The notes under the pieces were generated by a model. That model made no database searches, was not told the DNA's origin, and saw nothing but the letters and a program-made list of their open reading frames with translations. DNA of 64,000 bases. It comes from Chlorokybus atmophyticus. Taxonomy: Eukaryota; Streptophyta; Chlorokybophyceae; Chlorokybales; Chlorokybaceae. The translations under genes were made by a program, and so were the position numbers. The stretch covers positions 891,339 to 955,338 of the forward strand of contig RHPI01003156.1 in assembly GCA_009103225.1 (NCBI GenBank), read 5' to 3'. This document shows, piece after piece, positions 37,499 to 47,875 of the stretch; position 1 is the stretch's first letter; the number at the start of each line of letters is the position of its first letter.

Positions 37499-40059
37499 CT
37501 AAAGTTCGGACGGCAAGTCGCCAGATTCCCCTGCACTGACTGCAATCAACTGCTCAACAACTGACTTGTAATCCTCTGGACAAAGCTGGCGCGATCGCGT
37601 GAAGCATTCCTCCGCTTCCTGACAAACAAAACCCAAGATGCACTCACAGAGGTCATGCGCAGGCAAGGTCCCTGCAGCAACTCCATAAAGATGCATGCTT
37701 AGTAATGAGTTTGAAGTACCTGCAGGTCTCCAGCCAAAGTATATACAAAGCCCTTAGAGAGGTGGGGTCGGAAGTCGTCTGGCAGCGAATGGATTATGTC
37801 ATCGTATTGTTGCAAAGCGCCACCAACATCTCCACGAGCAACAAGAACCTGTTACCAACAGAAGCAGCATGACAGGTGAGTGAGCAGCAGGTCCAAGCGC
37901 TACCCACAGCTGCACCTGCAAGTATAGAGCACTTGCCTGGCCTAACACCAACTTGATCCCTGCAATAGCTTCTTTGCGGTCTTGCCTTGAGCGATGACTG
38001 TCACTCTCAGCTGTCTGTAAAGCTTCCCGCAGCAAGTCTACAGCCGCGTTACCCTCATTCTCATGCTGCATTATTGCAGTAAGCCCCTGCATGTAACATA
38101 GGCCCAATGTGACAGACAGTGACAACACTTGAAAACCCCTCATTCTTGCTGCATTGTTGCAGTAAGCCGCTGCATGTAACATGGGTGCGATATGACAGAC
38201 AGCAACGGCAGCACTTGAAGCCCCACCATGTGTCAGGCGACACAACCAAGACCATCGACTGACCTGAAGTGCAACTGTGTTGTACGGGTCAACTTTAAGC
38301 ACTTTTTGATATGTTGTGCGCGCAGCGGCCAAGTCATCCATGGACACCTATACAAACAACGGAAGCTGTAGTGAGCAGCCGCGCTTTTCACTCAATCACC
38401 ATCGCCATCTGTCAACCACTATTGGGCAGGCAGTGAGAAATATGGCAACATAGGAAAACGTGTAAACCCATCTCATGCACCTGTGCTTGGCCCAGCAACA
38501 ACTGTAGCTCAAGGTCAGCAGGGCAGAGCTTGATTAACTTGTTCAGGGGGTCTAGCGCCTCCTTTGCCCCACCACGTGCAAGGCGACTCTGCATGTCACA
38601 TGAAGGCATGAGAAGCTGCCGACATGTCTCGTCTGCTTGCAATGCAATAGCAGCATGCATATCACAGTCCAGGTCTGTAAGTAGACACCCACCTGTAGCA
38701 ATGATCGCAGAGCTGCCTCGTTCTTTGGGTCACTGCGCAGCGTCTAACACAGCCTCAACTCAGTTCCAAGAATTCCTTACAGTCAACACCAACAGCATGA
38801 TACTGACATCGCACCAGACCTGCGCCTATAACTGAACACGGTCACACTCACATATGCAATGAGCCTAGTCAGTGTGTGCAAAGTCCACATAAAACCTAAT
38901 CAACAACGCTTGCAGATGAACACCACATCCGCTGGTAGCCTCTGCTTGCTCGGCATTGTTAAGGTAAAGAGTGCGACCAGCGCTTTGCAGTGTCAAACTG
39001 TTGTACCTGCTTTTTCTCAACTGGAACAACCATACTGAGCACATAGCTTTCAATCAAGTTTGACGACAGTTGCATGTACAGCCATGTAGTGCCACAAGCA
39101 CCATTGGCAGCATATATGGCATGGTGCATGTGCAACTAGCAGGAATCAGTCCCACCTTCAGCAGCAAATTTTCGTCTGCACCCTCCGTGCCGGTTGAAGC
39201 TTGGCTGGGTGCTCCTGTTGCCACAAATGCTGCTGCAGGAGGCACTGCAGCTGTTGGTAAAGGCACCGGCCTACTGGACCAAAGGAAGCCAGCTACACCA
39301 GCACCTGCTTGCGAACAACCAAAATAGCAGTGCAGTTTGCCTCAGCAGGTTTGGATTTTCATCTGTGCAAAGAAACAAATGACAAGCATTTATGTATCAC
39401 CAGGACATCAATGCAAAGTGGTCATGCGTGTGCATGGCAGCATTGCGCAGATGAGGTAGGCATTTTGTCCCGACAGTGCGCCATCACAAGGAATGCATGC
39501 ATGACATGCAATGGTGTGCATTGCTTGCTGAGATAACTCAGCGACTTCATGCATTACAGGTTTTGCAATGGTGTAGTGAGCATGCACAATGGGCAGCAAG
39601 AACAGCACTCTGACCTGCTAGCAAAAGGACGCCAAGCAACGACTTGTGCCTCTGAAGAAAACCCCAAAGACCCCTTTGCTGCTCGGGCAAGGAGCCTTCA
39701 CTAACATAGGCGGCGGCGCAGTCAGCTGCAGGAGAGGATGAGGAGAAGCCGGAAGAAGACGCTGAGGCGGCGGCGTCCGTCGTCCTGTCGTCGGCAGAGC
39801 CGCCGCCGGCAGCACTGCACCTGACAGTGCGCGTCCTGGCTGGTTTCTTCCTAGTGCATGATGATGACGATGACAACGACGACGACGACAACGACGAGAA
39901 GGAGCTGGAAGGGCGCCTCGTCAGCCGCAGCTCTGCTTTACTGCAGCCGTTCCGTGCTAAGCTCAACGCCGCCGCAGGGGCGGTAGCTGTAGAGGCGGTT
40001 GCAGCTAACCCTCTAGCTGCTACCGCTCTTGAACAGGGGTAAGCAGCAGCCTCCATCAT
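37499..40059 (-). CDS. Chloroplast TPR protein with N-terminal membrane helix
   Basis: Exons 40059-39615, 39304-39156, a third ending at 39007 whose start I could not fix, then 38743-38693, 38588-38481, 38347-38264, 38086-37937, 37848-37720 and 37618-37499. The start at 40059 opens a Ser/Ala/Arg-rich transit peptide. A hydrophobic helix (SLLGVLLLAGAGVAGFLW) spans the first intron junction. Then come TPR-like helical pairs: SDPKNEAALRSLLQSRLARG, EALDPLNKLIKLCPADLEL, ARTTYQKVLKVDPYNTVALQ, ALQQYDDIIHSLPDDFRPHL and EECFTRSRQLCPEDYKSVVE. The order resembles the plant 'chloroplast lumen common family' of TPR proteins, whose roles are mostly unknown but likely in thylakoid protein assembly. The intron after 37937 has a GC donor (CAG|GCAAGT). 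Confidence 0.85.
38062..38232. repeat. Tandem duplication of the intron 6/exon 7 border in the TPR gene
   Basis: About 75 bp around GCAGTAAGCCCCTGCATGTA (38074) recurs at about 38157 with several differences. The unit includes the 3' splice site and the first codons of exon 7, so the upstream copy in the intron is a decayed second acceptor with partial exon. Confidence 0.7.
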
Positions 40060-40728
40060 GCTCACTCACTGCATGCCCCAAAACTCCAAACCACCTCACA
40101 ATTTTTCCAACCTTCCTTCCCGTCAATCACAGCAACAAACCCTGCTCCTGCACGACAACCTAGCTCGTTCACCCGCTCCTCCTGGTCCTTCTGCTCACCG
40201 CCGCCGCCACCGCTCCTGCCGGCTCACCAGGGCTACGACAACCGCGGTCTGGCTGCAACACAGTTCGCGCGGCATGTGCGAAAACAATAAACGAAAATTG
40301 CAACACGAGCTTGCTTCAAGGCGCGACTGTCCACCGTGGCAGATCTCCTCCTGTTGCGTGAGCTTGTCGGTTGGCACCCTACTTCCTGTTCATCATAAAC
40401 AGTTTATGCATGCGACGGTCGAAATCAGACCTTGCTGTGCTTCAACCCCCGTTGCAGCGGTGGCGTGCGGAATGCGGCAATTGGATGCCAGTCTTTGCAT
40501 GTTCATGCTGGATCACCCGCTGGGTTCCTCGTTTGGGGAGGATCTCGCTGATTTCCGCGATCAGCCCACAAGCACGGGGATATCCGAATTGTAACCGTAT
40601 GATTCATCAATTATTATCGGAGAATGCCATGACAAGATTAGGCGCAGTCAACTCAAAATGGACACACCGTTTACCCGTTCATAGTGCCCCCCTTCTACAT
40701 AATGCCCCCTCATATTTAGGGGAGGGGN
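40060..40728. other. Spacer upstream of the TPR gene, ending in an N
   Basis: Contains the TPR gene promoter; no other gene recognised. Near 40676-40727 is a C-tract-rich stretch starting CCGTTCATAGTGCCCCCC, which resembles the reverse complement of 41869-41890. Confidence 0.5.
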
Positions 40729-41608
40729 GCCCTTGGGCTCGTGCATGTGAGGCACCTTGTCACGATGGCGACGATGCGGCAATTTAAGCGGCCCAGCAGG
40801 AGTGGGGCTACATCCATCAGCGCCGGCCTCCTCATAGTAAATGTGGAGGAAGAAATGGAGGTGACAGAGCCGTGCTGGAGCGGTACAGCGGTTGTAACGG
40901 GAAGGTACATCATTACCACAAATCGAGCATAAAAGCACCGAGTCTTTTGTGGTAGAGTGGGCTGTGACATTGGTCACCGGAGCTTGAGACCCGGGTTCGA
41001 TTCCTGTCTTACACACGATTTCTGTGGTCGTTGTTTCTCGATCCAATAACATCGTAAATGGTCACTTTATAAGTGCCATCATCGATGGGTCGCGACTTGC
41101 CTAATGGCAGTCGCGCCGAACTGACCAGTTCAGTCGGCGCGGCAGGGCGCGACCTGCCTATTTGCGGCGACACGATGTGGGGCCGGCAGCGGTGCGCTAT
41201 GCGCGCGTTGATCGGAATTGGCCTAAATTAGCCGGTCCTTGAGTGGTGGGGCCGGTAACCGACCCTAAATCAGACCCTTGGGATAATTCCCCAGCTGATG
41301 GGCGCCAGCTGCCGAGGACGTCAGCGTTCTTAAGTGGGGGGGAATGCAACGGGAAGGTACATTAAAATTACCACAAATCGACCATTAAAGCACCAAGTTT
41401 TTTGTGGTCGAGTGGGCTGTGACAACTATCGCAATGGTACAAAAGTTGATGGCACTATCGTACCATTACGATAGTACGACGGTGCCATTATTTGGTACGA
41501 TGATTGCATGTACTGATTTGACGGCATTGCTCGCTAACAGATAGGGACGGTCAGTAATTTGCTTGATTTGTTACGTATGTCGCGCCGCGCTGAGTGGACA
41601 ACCGGCGG
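40729..41608. repeat. Copy 1 of an 880-bp direct repeat
   Basis: I found no difference from 42768-43647 (offset 2039). Its left edge is exactly the N at 40728 and its right edge a poly-G run, which points to a scaffolding duplication; a recent real duplication is the alternative. Contains a whole TRIM-like element. Confidence 0.9.
40893..41424. mobile_element. TRIM-like LTR element, 532 bp, full copy
   Basis: 5' LTR 40893-40969 (77 bp, TGTAACGGGAAGGTACATCA...GGGCTGTGACA) and 3' LTR 41345-41424 (80 bp) differ in a few bases and a small indel. The PBS TTGGTCACCGGAGC follows at 40969, continuing into GGGTTCGATTCC, complementary in style to the tRNA-Met 3' half including its T arm. The PPT AAGTGGGGGGGAA ends at the 3' LTR. 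Interior is non-coding and aligns with the 11421 copy. No 5-bp target duplication is evident (GCGGT versus ACTAT), so the copy may be recombinant. Confidence 0.85.
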
Positions 41609-42090
41609 GGGGGGGGGGTAATTGTATTAAGAGGGCACTCTATTTGGAAGGGGGCATTATATTCAATCGAGATTACGCTGACTGTACGCAATGAAATCCG
41701 TTTATAGATGTTTCAGTTTATTGACTGAAACATCCGTGATATAATCGTAACTCTGATGTAACTTATTGTAGTTCATGCGTAATCTTACAATGTGAGGGCC
41801 CTGCATACGAGAAGGGGGCATACCAATAGTGTGCCCCCTTAAACATTCAAGGGGGGTAACTGTGATAGGGGGGCCATTGTGAACGGATATACATTAATTG
41901 TCACTTTAAAACGCCCTACTCGAGTTTCTTAATTTTGCAGTTGCTGTGTTTTCTCTGTACCATACATGCGCAAGATTGCATGTGCTCTATGTGTGTATGC
42001 AAGTGTGTTAGTTAGAAGCTGACGCCAGCCTTGTTCCGCACCGTCCAACCTTGCATAGCACATGGCCCAACCCTTACCTCTTGCTGTTGA
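41609..42090. other. Spacer with G-tracts and a short hairpin
   Basis: Starts in a poly-G run. A perfect 11-bp stem with 6-base loop lies at 41707-41734 (GATGTTTCAGT...ACTGAAACATC). G-tracts recur at 41815-41875. The end at 41869-41890 (GGGGGGCCATTGTGAACGG) mirrors 40676-40697, so 40676-41890 may be a TIR element interrupted by the 880-bp repeat. Confidence 0.5.
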
Positions 42091-42720
42091 TTGGTTGTTG
42101 GCCATGACTTAAGTGTGTGCTTGGTGTTGTTGAATCGCTGTGTCTATACCTACTTGGTTTTTATTTCTATACCCCGTACATCAATTTGTCAAACTGACGT
42201 CGAGCAACAGCTATACGTAACAATAAGCCCTCATATAAGCGTTAAACAAGCATTAGCTATTCACTATCAATGCATTTGCGATAAAGTTTGCGATGCATGA
42301 ATCTGGATATCAACACGTGGAAATGTATTTTCAAGCAAACGAAAATGGGTGTAGTCATTTTGCAGTGTATTCGCTTTTTGCGTTTGTCGACCTTTGTGGT
42401 TGACATGGTGGCTTTACTTACAGCTATGCAGCAACAGGGATATGCAAAGCATGCACTACTTGACAAGAGGAATGTCCTGTGACGGGGACAACAAGTATTT
42501 GTACAAGCTAGTGAGCGCCAAGCTGAATGCTGCTACGACACTTCAGACTATGACAAACATGCAAGTGGAGGTGAGTGCCGAGGTAAGAAGTGCGTGGAGC
42601 AAAATAGAACTGCCCGCATGTATGTCGTGGTTAAGCATTTGCACTTGCTGGTGTTGTGCTGATAGCCGTCGTGCCTACTGGTGCTCGATATCCACTCGTA
42701 AATGTGAATTCTGAGTCCTA
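42091..42720 (+). pseudogene. Penelope-like reverse transcriptase C-terminal fragment
   Basis: In one frame near 42366 the sequence IRFLRLSTFVVDMVALLTAM, then QQGYAKHALLDK, aligns by eye with the better-kept Penelope-like copy at 61.7 kb (VRFTRICTLQTHFLQEMVQL, then SHGYAMHALLSK). This is the thumb region after the RT core. Frameshifts follow. It lies between the two 880-bp repeats. Confidence 0.5.
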
Positions 42721-42767
42721 CTTCTCGAGCATGAAGATAAACACACTTCTCATGCCTTAGACTATGC

Positions 42768-43647
42768 GCCCTTGGGCTCGTGCATGTGAGGCACCTTGTC
42801 ACGATGGCGACGATGCGGCAATTTAAGCGGCCCAGCAGGAGTGGGGCTACATCCATCAGCGCCGGCCTCCTCATAGTAAATGTGGAGGAAGAAATGGAGG
42901 TGACAGAGCCGTGCTGGAGCGGTACAGCGGTTGTAACGGGAAGGTACATCATTACCACAAATCGAGCATAAAAGCACCGAGTCTTTTGTGGTAGAGTGGG
43001 CTGTGACATTGGTCACCGGAGCTTGAGACCCGGGTTCGATTCCTGTCTTACACACGATTTCTGTGGTCGTTGTTTCTCGATCCAATAACATCGTAAATGG
43101 TCACTTTATAAGTGCCATCATCGATGGGTCGCGACTTGCCTAATGGCAGTCGCGCCGAACTGACCAGTTCAGTCGGCGCGGCAGGGCGCGACCTGCCTAT
43201 TTGCGGCGACACGATGTGGGGCCGGCAGCGGTGCGCTATGCGCGCGTTGATCGGAATTGGCCTAAATTAGCCGGTCCTTGAGTGGTGGGGCCGGTAACCG
43301 ACCCTAAATCAGACCCTTGGGATAATTCCCCAGCTGATGGGCGCCAGCTGCCGAGGACGTCAGCGTTCTTAAGTGGGGGGGAATGCAACGGGAAGGTACA
43401 TTAAAATTACCACAAATCGACCATTAAAGCACCAAGTTTTTTGTGGTCGAGTGGGCTGTGACAACTATCGCAATGGTACAAAAGTTGATGGCACTATCGT
43501 ACCATTACGATAGTACGACGGTGCCATTATTTGGTACGATGATTGCATGTACTGATTTGACGGCATTGCTCGCTAACAGATAGGGACGGTCAGTAATTTG
43601 CTTGATTTGTTACGTATGTCGCGCCGCGCTGAGTGGACAACCGGCGG
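42768..43647. repeat. Copy 2 of the 880-bp direct repeat
   Basis: Same sequence as 40729-41608 as far as I can read. This copy has unremarkable edges without Ns, so it is probably the true location. Confidence 0.9.
42932..43463. mobile_element. TRIM-like LTR element, 532 bp, second copy
   Basis: Inside the 880-bp repeat: 5' LTR 42932-43008, PBS from 43008, PPT before the 3' LTR at 43384-43463. Same features as the copy at 40893. Confidence 0.85.
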
Positions 43648-46518
43648 TCGAACGTCAATTACATCACGCAATGAGGTCATGTAGTAGGGCTTGACGGTGA
43701 CTGGTTTGCCACAATGGGCAGGCCACCGTGCACACTTTATAACGGTTATACGGCCAACGGTCCGCCGTCACTGTACATGATGGAAAGGTGATAAGTTACT
43801 ATAATATATACGTTCTTATCGCGCAAAGTGGACGACCAGCGATTGGCAGTCACTTGAAGATACCGCGAAGTCACTTGATTGCCATCACAGGCAGGCAACC
43901 GTCGTGTTTACCTATCGGTTGGTCGCTGACCGTCATTAACTATCAGTAAATAGCAACGGCCGTCCTCAAAGTCCCTTCATATACCAATCCGCTAGGGTTA
44001 GACACCCGACGATTCCTCAGTCCCAGATCAGTCACCATGTAAAATTTGCGACGTCTTGTGAATAACTGTACATGTGCAAATGTGCATGTTTAGACCTTGT
44101 GCTCCCTGTGCATGGGAAATGGTGCTTGCTGTATGTTCAAGACCCGGCCGTGCCTTATATGTGAAAATAAATCTGGCCCAGCACAGCTTGCTCCATTACA
44201 ATCTATGAAAGTGAGGAAGTGTGCGAATAGGCAATGATGGATTTTGGCACAATGGTTGTTCCACTAGTAGTTGTGAAGCTTACTAAAAGCACTGAATGCA
44301 TATCATGCACTCACAATACAATGATCCCGTGAAGGTGCACAGGACGAATGACTCGAAATTGGTGCTAAGTTACTTTCAATGCTCTTTGCATGCAGCTTGA
44401 CTGTAGTACCGCAAGTAGCGCATGCACAATACCGTACAAGTTACGATTGTGGAGAGAACACGTCCGGCTTTGGATGGCGTAGTAGCATTGGGTTGGCCGC
44501 ATTGTATGCGAGATGACGGCAGGCTTCGCAAAAGGCATGCACTATGTTCACAACATCAACACACTCTCACAACGCTCATTCAAATCAGGAACAACTTGCT
44601 ATTGCACAAGAGTTCAAGCTGTATCAACTCTTAAGCAACTGACCACAAGGTATGGGAAAAGCTAAGAGTCAACAATGTATTGCCAGTGAACGAGAAAGAG
44701 AGAGAAACTTGCATTACCAACTGACTAGTTGAGAATGCTAGCTAGGTAGGTTCTATTACTATGTAGTCGCAATAATTGTAATTGCTGTAACCGTCCGTCT
44801 TTTAAACATCCGGTTCGCTAATTTGCATGCCATGCCAGTGGGACGCTATCGAATCTTCTACGTCGTTGATGATGGCTGCAGTCGATGGTGATGTGGATCT
44901 GGTTTCAACACTACATCACGCTAGCTGAGGTGGCGGTCTTTTAAGGCAGGGTTTGCTTTGGCTGCACATGGTCGTGCATGGTGTCGGGGGCGAGCAGTTC
45001 TAACGCGTATGAGCTCGTGAAAGAGGAGCTGAGGCGTTGGCCCAGGCGTTAGTATTATGTCCGGCCTGGTGTAGGCGCGGCGAGGGAGGCTTTAGCAGCT
45101 AGCGTGACCGTAGTGCCTCGTCAGTACGTATGACCTAAGCGCGGGGAGGTGCCTGCAGTGAGTGCAAGCCGCATTGGGCATGAAAGGGAGCTCAACCCCT
45201 TGTGTGTGAGTGGTTTGGTAGCCCCGTTAATGAGTGACAAACTATGGGCAGGGCATGATCCGCCCGCCATGTCCTCTTGTGTACTGGACCCCTCTCGTAG
45301 GCGTGGCCACCACGTTCAACAACACATGTACCTAAAGTGGTTAGTGTGTGGGCTGTGATATAAAGTGTCAATGCCCATTGACTAACACAGCGTGTAGGGA
45401 GGACTTTAATGGGCTTGATCCCCGTGGACTCATAAATCCTCCTCTGCTTTGGTTGGAGGGTGCGAAGCGGCAATGGTGTCCTACTCCCAAGGTATCCTTT
45501 GCTGGTTGTCCATTCCCTTAAACCTGTTCGTACAACTGTCGCGACCGACTCAAGGTCTTTCCATGGAAGCTCCGCTTGTGGTGTGGACAGAGGTGATGCT
45601 GGCGAGGTTGCCTTGCCACCCTACGTTCTGCCAGCTGTTGGCGGTGTGATCCGCTTCGTAGTCATAAGAGCGTCACGGACTGGTAATGGCACAGCCTCCC
45701 TCGTCTTGCATGGGTGTTCATGCACTTAAATATACATGTATACGCATAGCACCCTCTACTTGTATGAAGTAACCCCCATTGATTCGTGAATGCTTGTAGT
45801 CCTGCAGACATGCTGCAGAGTACGATATTACATCGTCGCAAATTTCACACAGTGACTGACTAAGGACTGAGGGACTGACGGGTGCTTAAGCATGCCTAAG
45901 CCTGCCTGCCGCTGCCTGACATGTTACTTTTTGACTGTTGGGTTTGTCATTGGCTTATGTGGACTGACGCAGACGGCCGTGGGCCGAAAGTGGTTGTCAG
46001 TGGCACTGACCGGCCGAGAGTTGTCAACCATTTACCCTTTGGTCGATGTGCACAGACGGCCGTTAACTAGTAGTCACGAGCAGCTGACAGCAATAGCCGG
46101 CAGTTTCCTTGTCGCTACACTGCTGTTAATATGTGACCCTTACCGTTTGACAAAAGTTGGCAATTATTGCCGTAAGCCAACACCAACATGCCATGCAGCT
46201 TGTACAACCTTGAATTAATTGTTTGGTATTGCAACCATAAGCCCACAATATATACAACGTATCGGTAGTAATGAGAGTATGTCCACTTGAGCAACCGACT
46301 TGCGCATGAAACTACCTGCAACATTGAGTCTAGCTGTCGCACTCATGTGTAGCTTGTCAACCCGTGGTGCCTGCCACGGAATTCCTCCTCAACCCCCTCC
46401 TCCTGTTCTCCCTCCAACAAATCTTTTGCTTCAACAGCGGAGTCATCTTCATTTGCTGCCTCGCTCGCTGATAATACAGCGGCTACTTCGTTCTTCAGCT
46501 TGAATGTCAGCACCTCAC
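43648..46518. other. Spacer without recognised genes
   Basis: I see no gene I can support. Frames at 45149-45730 and 45892-46218 have no recognisable motif. Confidence 0.45.
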
Positions 46519-47245
46519 CGTGCACGCGCATGCGCTTGGTGGTCGCTTTGAGTGACCACCTGCATTTGGTAATGCTGTAGGAGTGGCGTGCTGCCAGAGG
46601 ACTAGCCCATCAGCATACACATGCTTACCTTGTCTTCCGCTTTGTTGCACTCCGCTTGGCAGACGGTCAGCCTGCCGCGCTGCTCTTGGTTCTCTCTAAC
46701 CAACATGGCAATCTGCAAGCATACTGATTAATTGCCGCTGCAAACATTAATCTAGGTCACGGATCTAGGACCCGTTCGTGGTACTCCGCATCTTTTCATT
46801 TGCGACTTGTGAGCTCCCGCAAGTAGATATAGGCTGTGCATTTGCGAGATTGGTCAACGTGTTCATGTGCATGACACTAGAGGCTGTGCATGAGGCTGTG
46901 CATGTGGTATTGATAGTGTATGTCATGTGCAAGATACTTGAGGCTGTGCATGTGCAAGACAAAAGAACCCTAGCATGTGGCATTGACAGTGCATCGTAAC
47001 CCACCTTGGTTATGCCTGTCTTGTTTGGTCCCTTCAATCATGTCGCCGTGGTCGCAGCTGCTGGTGGGTCGGATGTTCTTAAAGGCAATATTGTGGTGTG
47101 CCTTTGCCCACTCGGAGGGGGAGCCCTGTAAGTTATCGCCCAAGTCAGTGTTGACATTGGCTGTGTCCTTGGTAGGCATGGTGGGGTTTGACACCAAGGA
47201 CACCCCACCGGCACCTTGCCCGCCCTGTGCGAACATGGGCTTCAT
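46519..47245 (-). CDS. Unrecognised spliced gene with a charged helical region, 3' end unclear
   Basis: Exon A 47245-47005 begins MKPMFAQGGQGAGG and contains SEWAKAHHNIAFKN and DMIEGTKQDRHNQ. It ends in phase 1 at a GT donor. Exon B 46723-46629 follows in phase and is a charged helix (IAMLVRENQEQRGRLTVCQA, ECNKAEDK), perhaps coiled coil. Exon C may be 46559-46519, after which the chain is lost; an Asp/Glu-rich frame at 46531-46343 is an alternative ending. I do not recognise the family. Clean splice sites in matching phase argue that it is real. Confidence 0.45.
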
Positions 47246-47399
47246 CCCGGACCTCGACCACAACGCCCACTACGCCCCTGGGAGCGCCAACGATCCACCA
47301 AACGCCACATTCCCTCGGCATCACCGCCTTGTAAGGGCATAGCTTGGCGGAGCCATCTATGGTGTTTTCATGCGCAGGGATTGGCATTGCCAGTACTTG

Positions 47400-47575
47400 T
47401 CAATGATACGAATTGCCATTACCACTTTACAAAGGTACCATTTTAATGGTACCTTTCGGCAAATGCATCTTCGTACCATTGAAACGGTTTAATCAGGATA
47501 TTTATGCAGACTCATCCCACCCTGGACATGCAATTACTCGATACCATAATAATGGTACAACGGAGCCGTTACGCC
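47400..47575. repeat. Cluster of GGTACC-centred palindromes
   Basis: GGTACCATTTTAATGGTACC is a perfect palindrome at 47433-47452; further GTACCATT and AATGGTAC words lie at 47472 and 47552. Similar clusters occur at 2350, 41437-41512 and 52920-52985. It lies just before the transposase region, so may be an element end. Confidence 0.5.
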
Positions 47576-47875
47576 AGTGAATGGCGGCCAAGTTTCCCGC
47601 CTCTGGCATGCAAGGGTAGCGGCGGCGGTGGTGGCGGTGGCGGCGGCTGTGCATGTTGTTGCTGGATATGATGATACAGGTTACATTGGTGATACCTGTG
47701 TTGACGTCAGTAGTGAGCTATGGGAGTCCTTTGTCCGTATTGCCATATGCGCTTCGCCATGCGCAGCTTGGTCTACATGCACATCGTTAGCAGCAGGGTG
47801 TGCACGCAAATCAAGCTGTATATCGGCCAGCGTCCATTACAGTAGGATGCGGGTCATGTTGAACCGGGGAGTTCG

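Noticed and set aside
40930-41004. tRNA gene or tRNA-derived SINE
   Set aside because: A/B-box-like words fit, but no acceptor stem closes, and LTR, PBS and PPT explain the sequence better.
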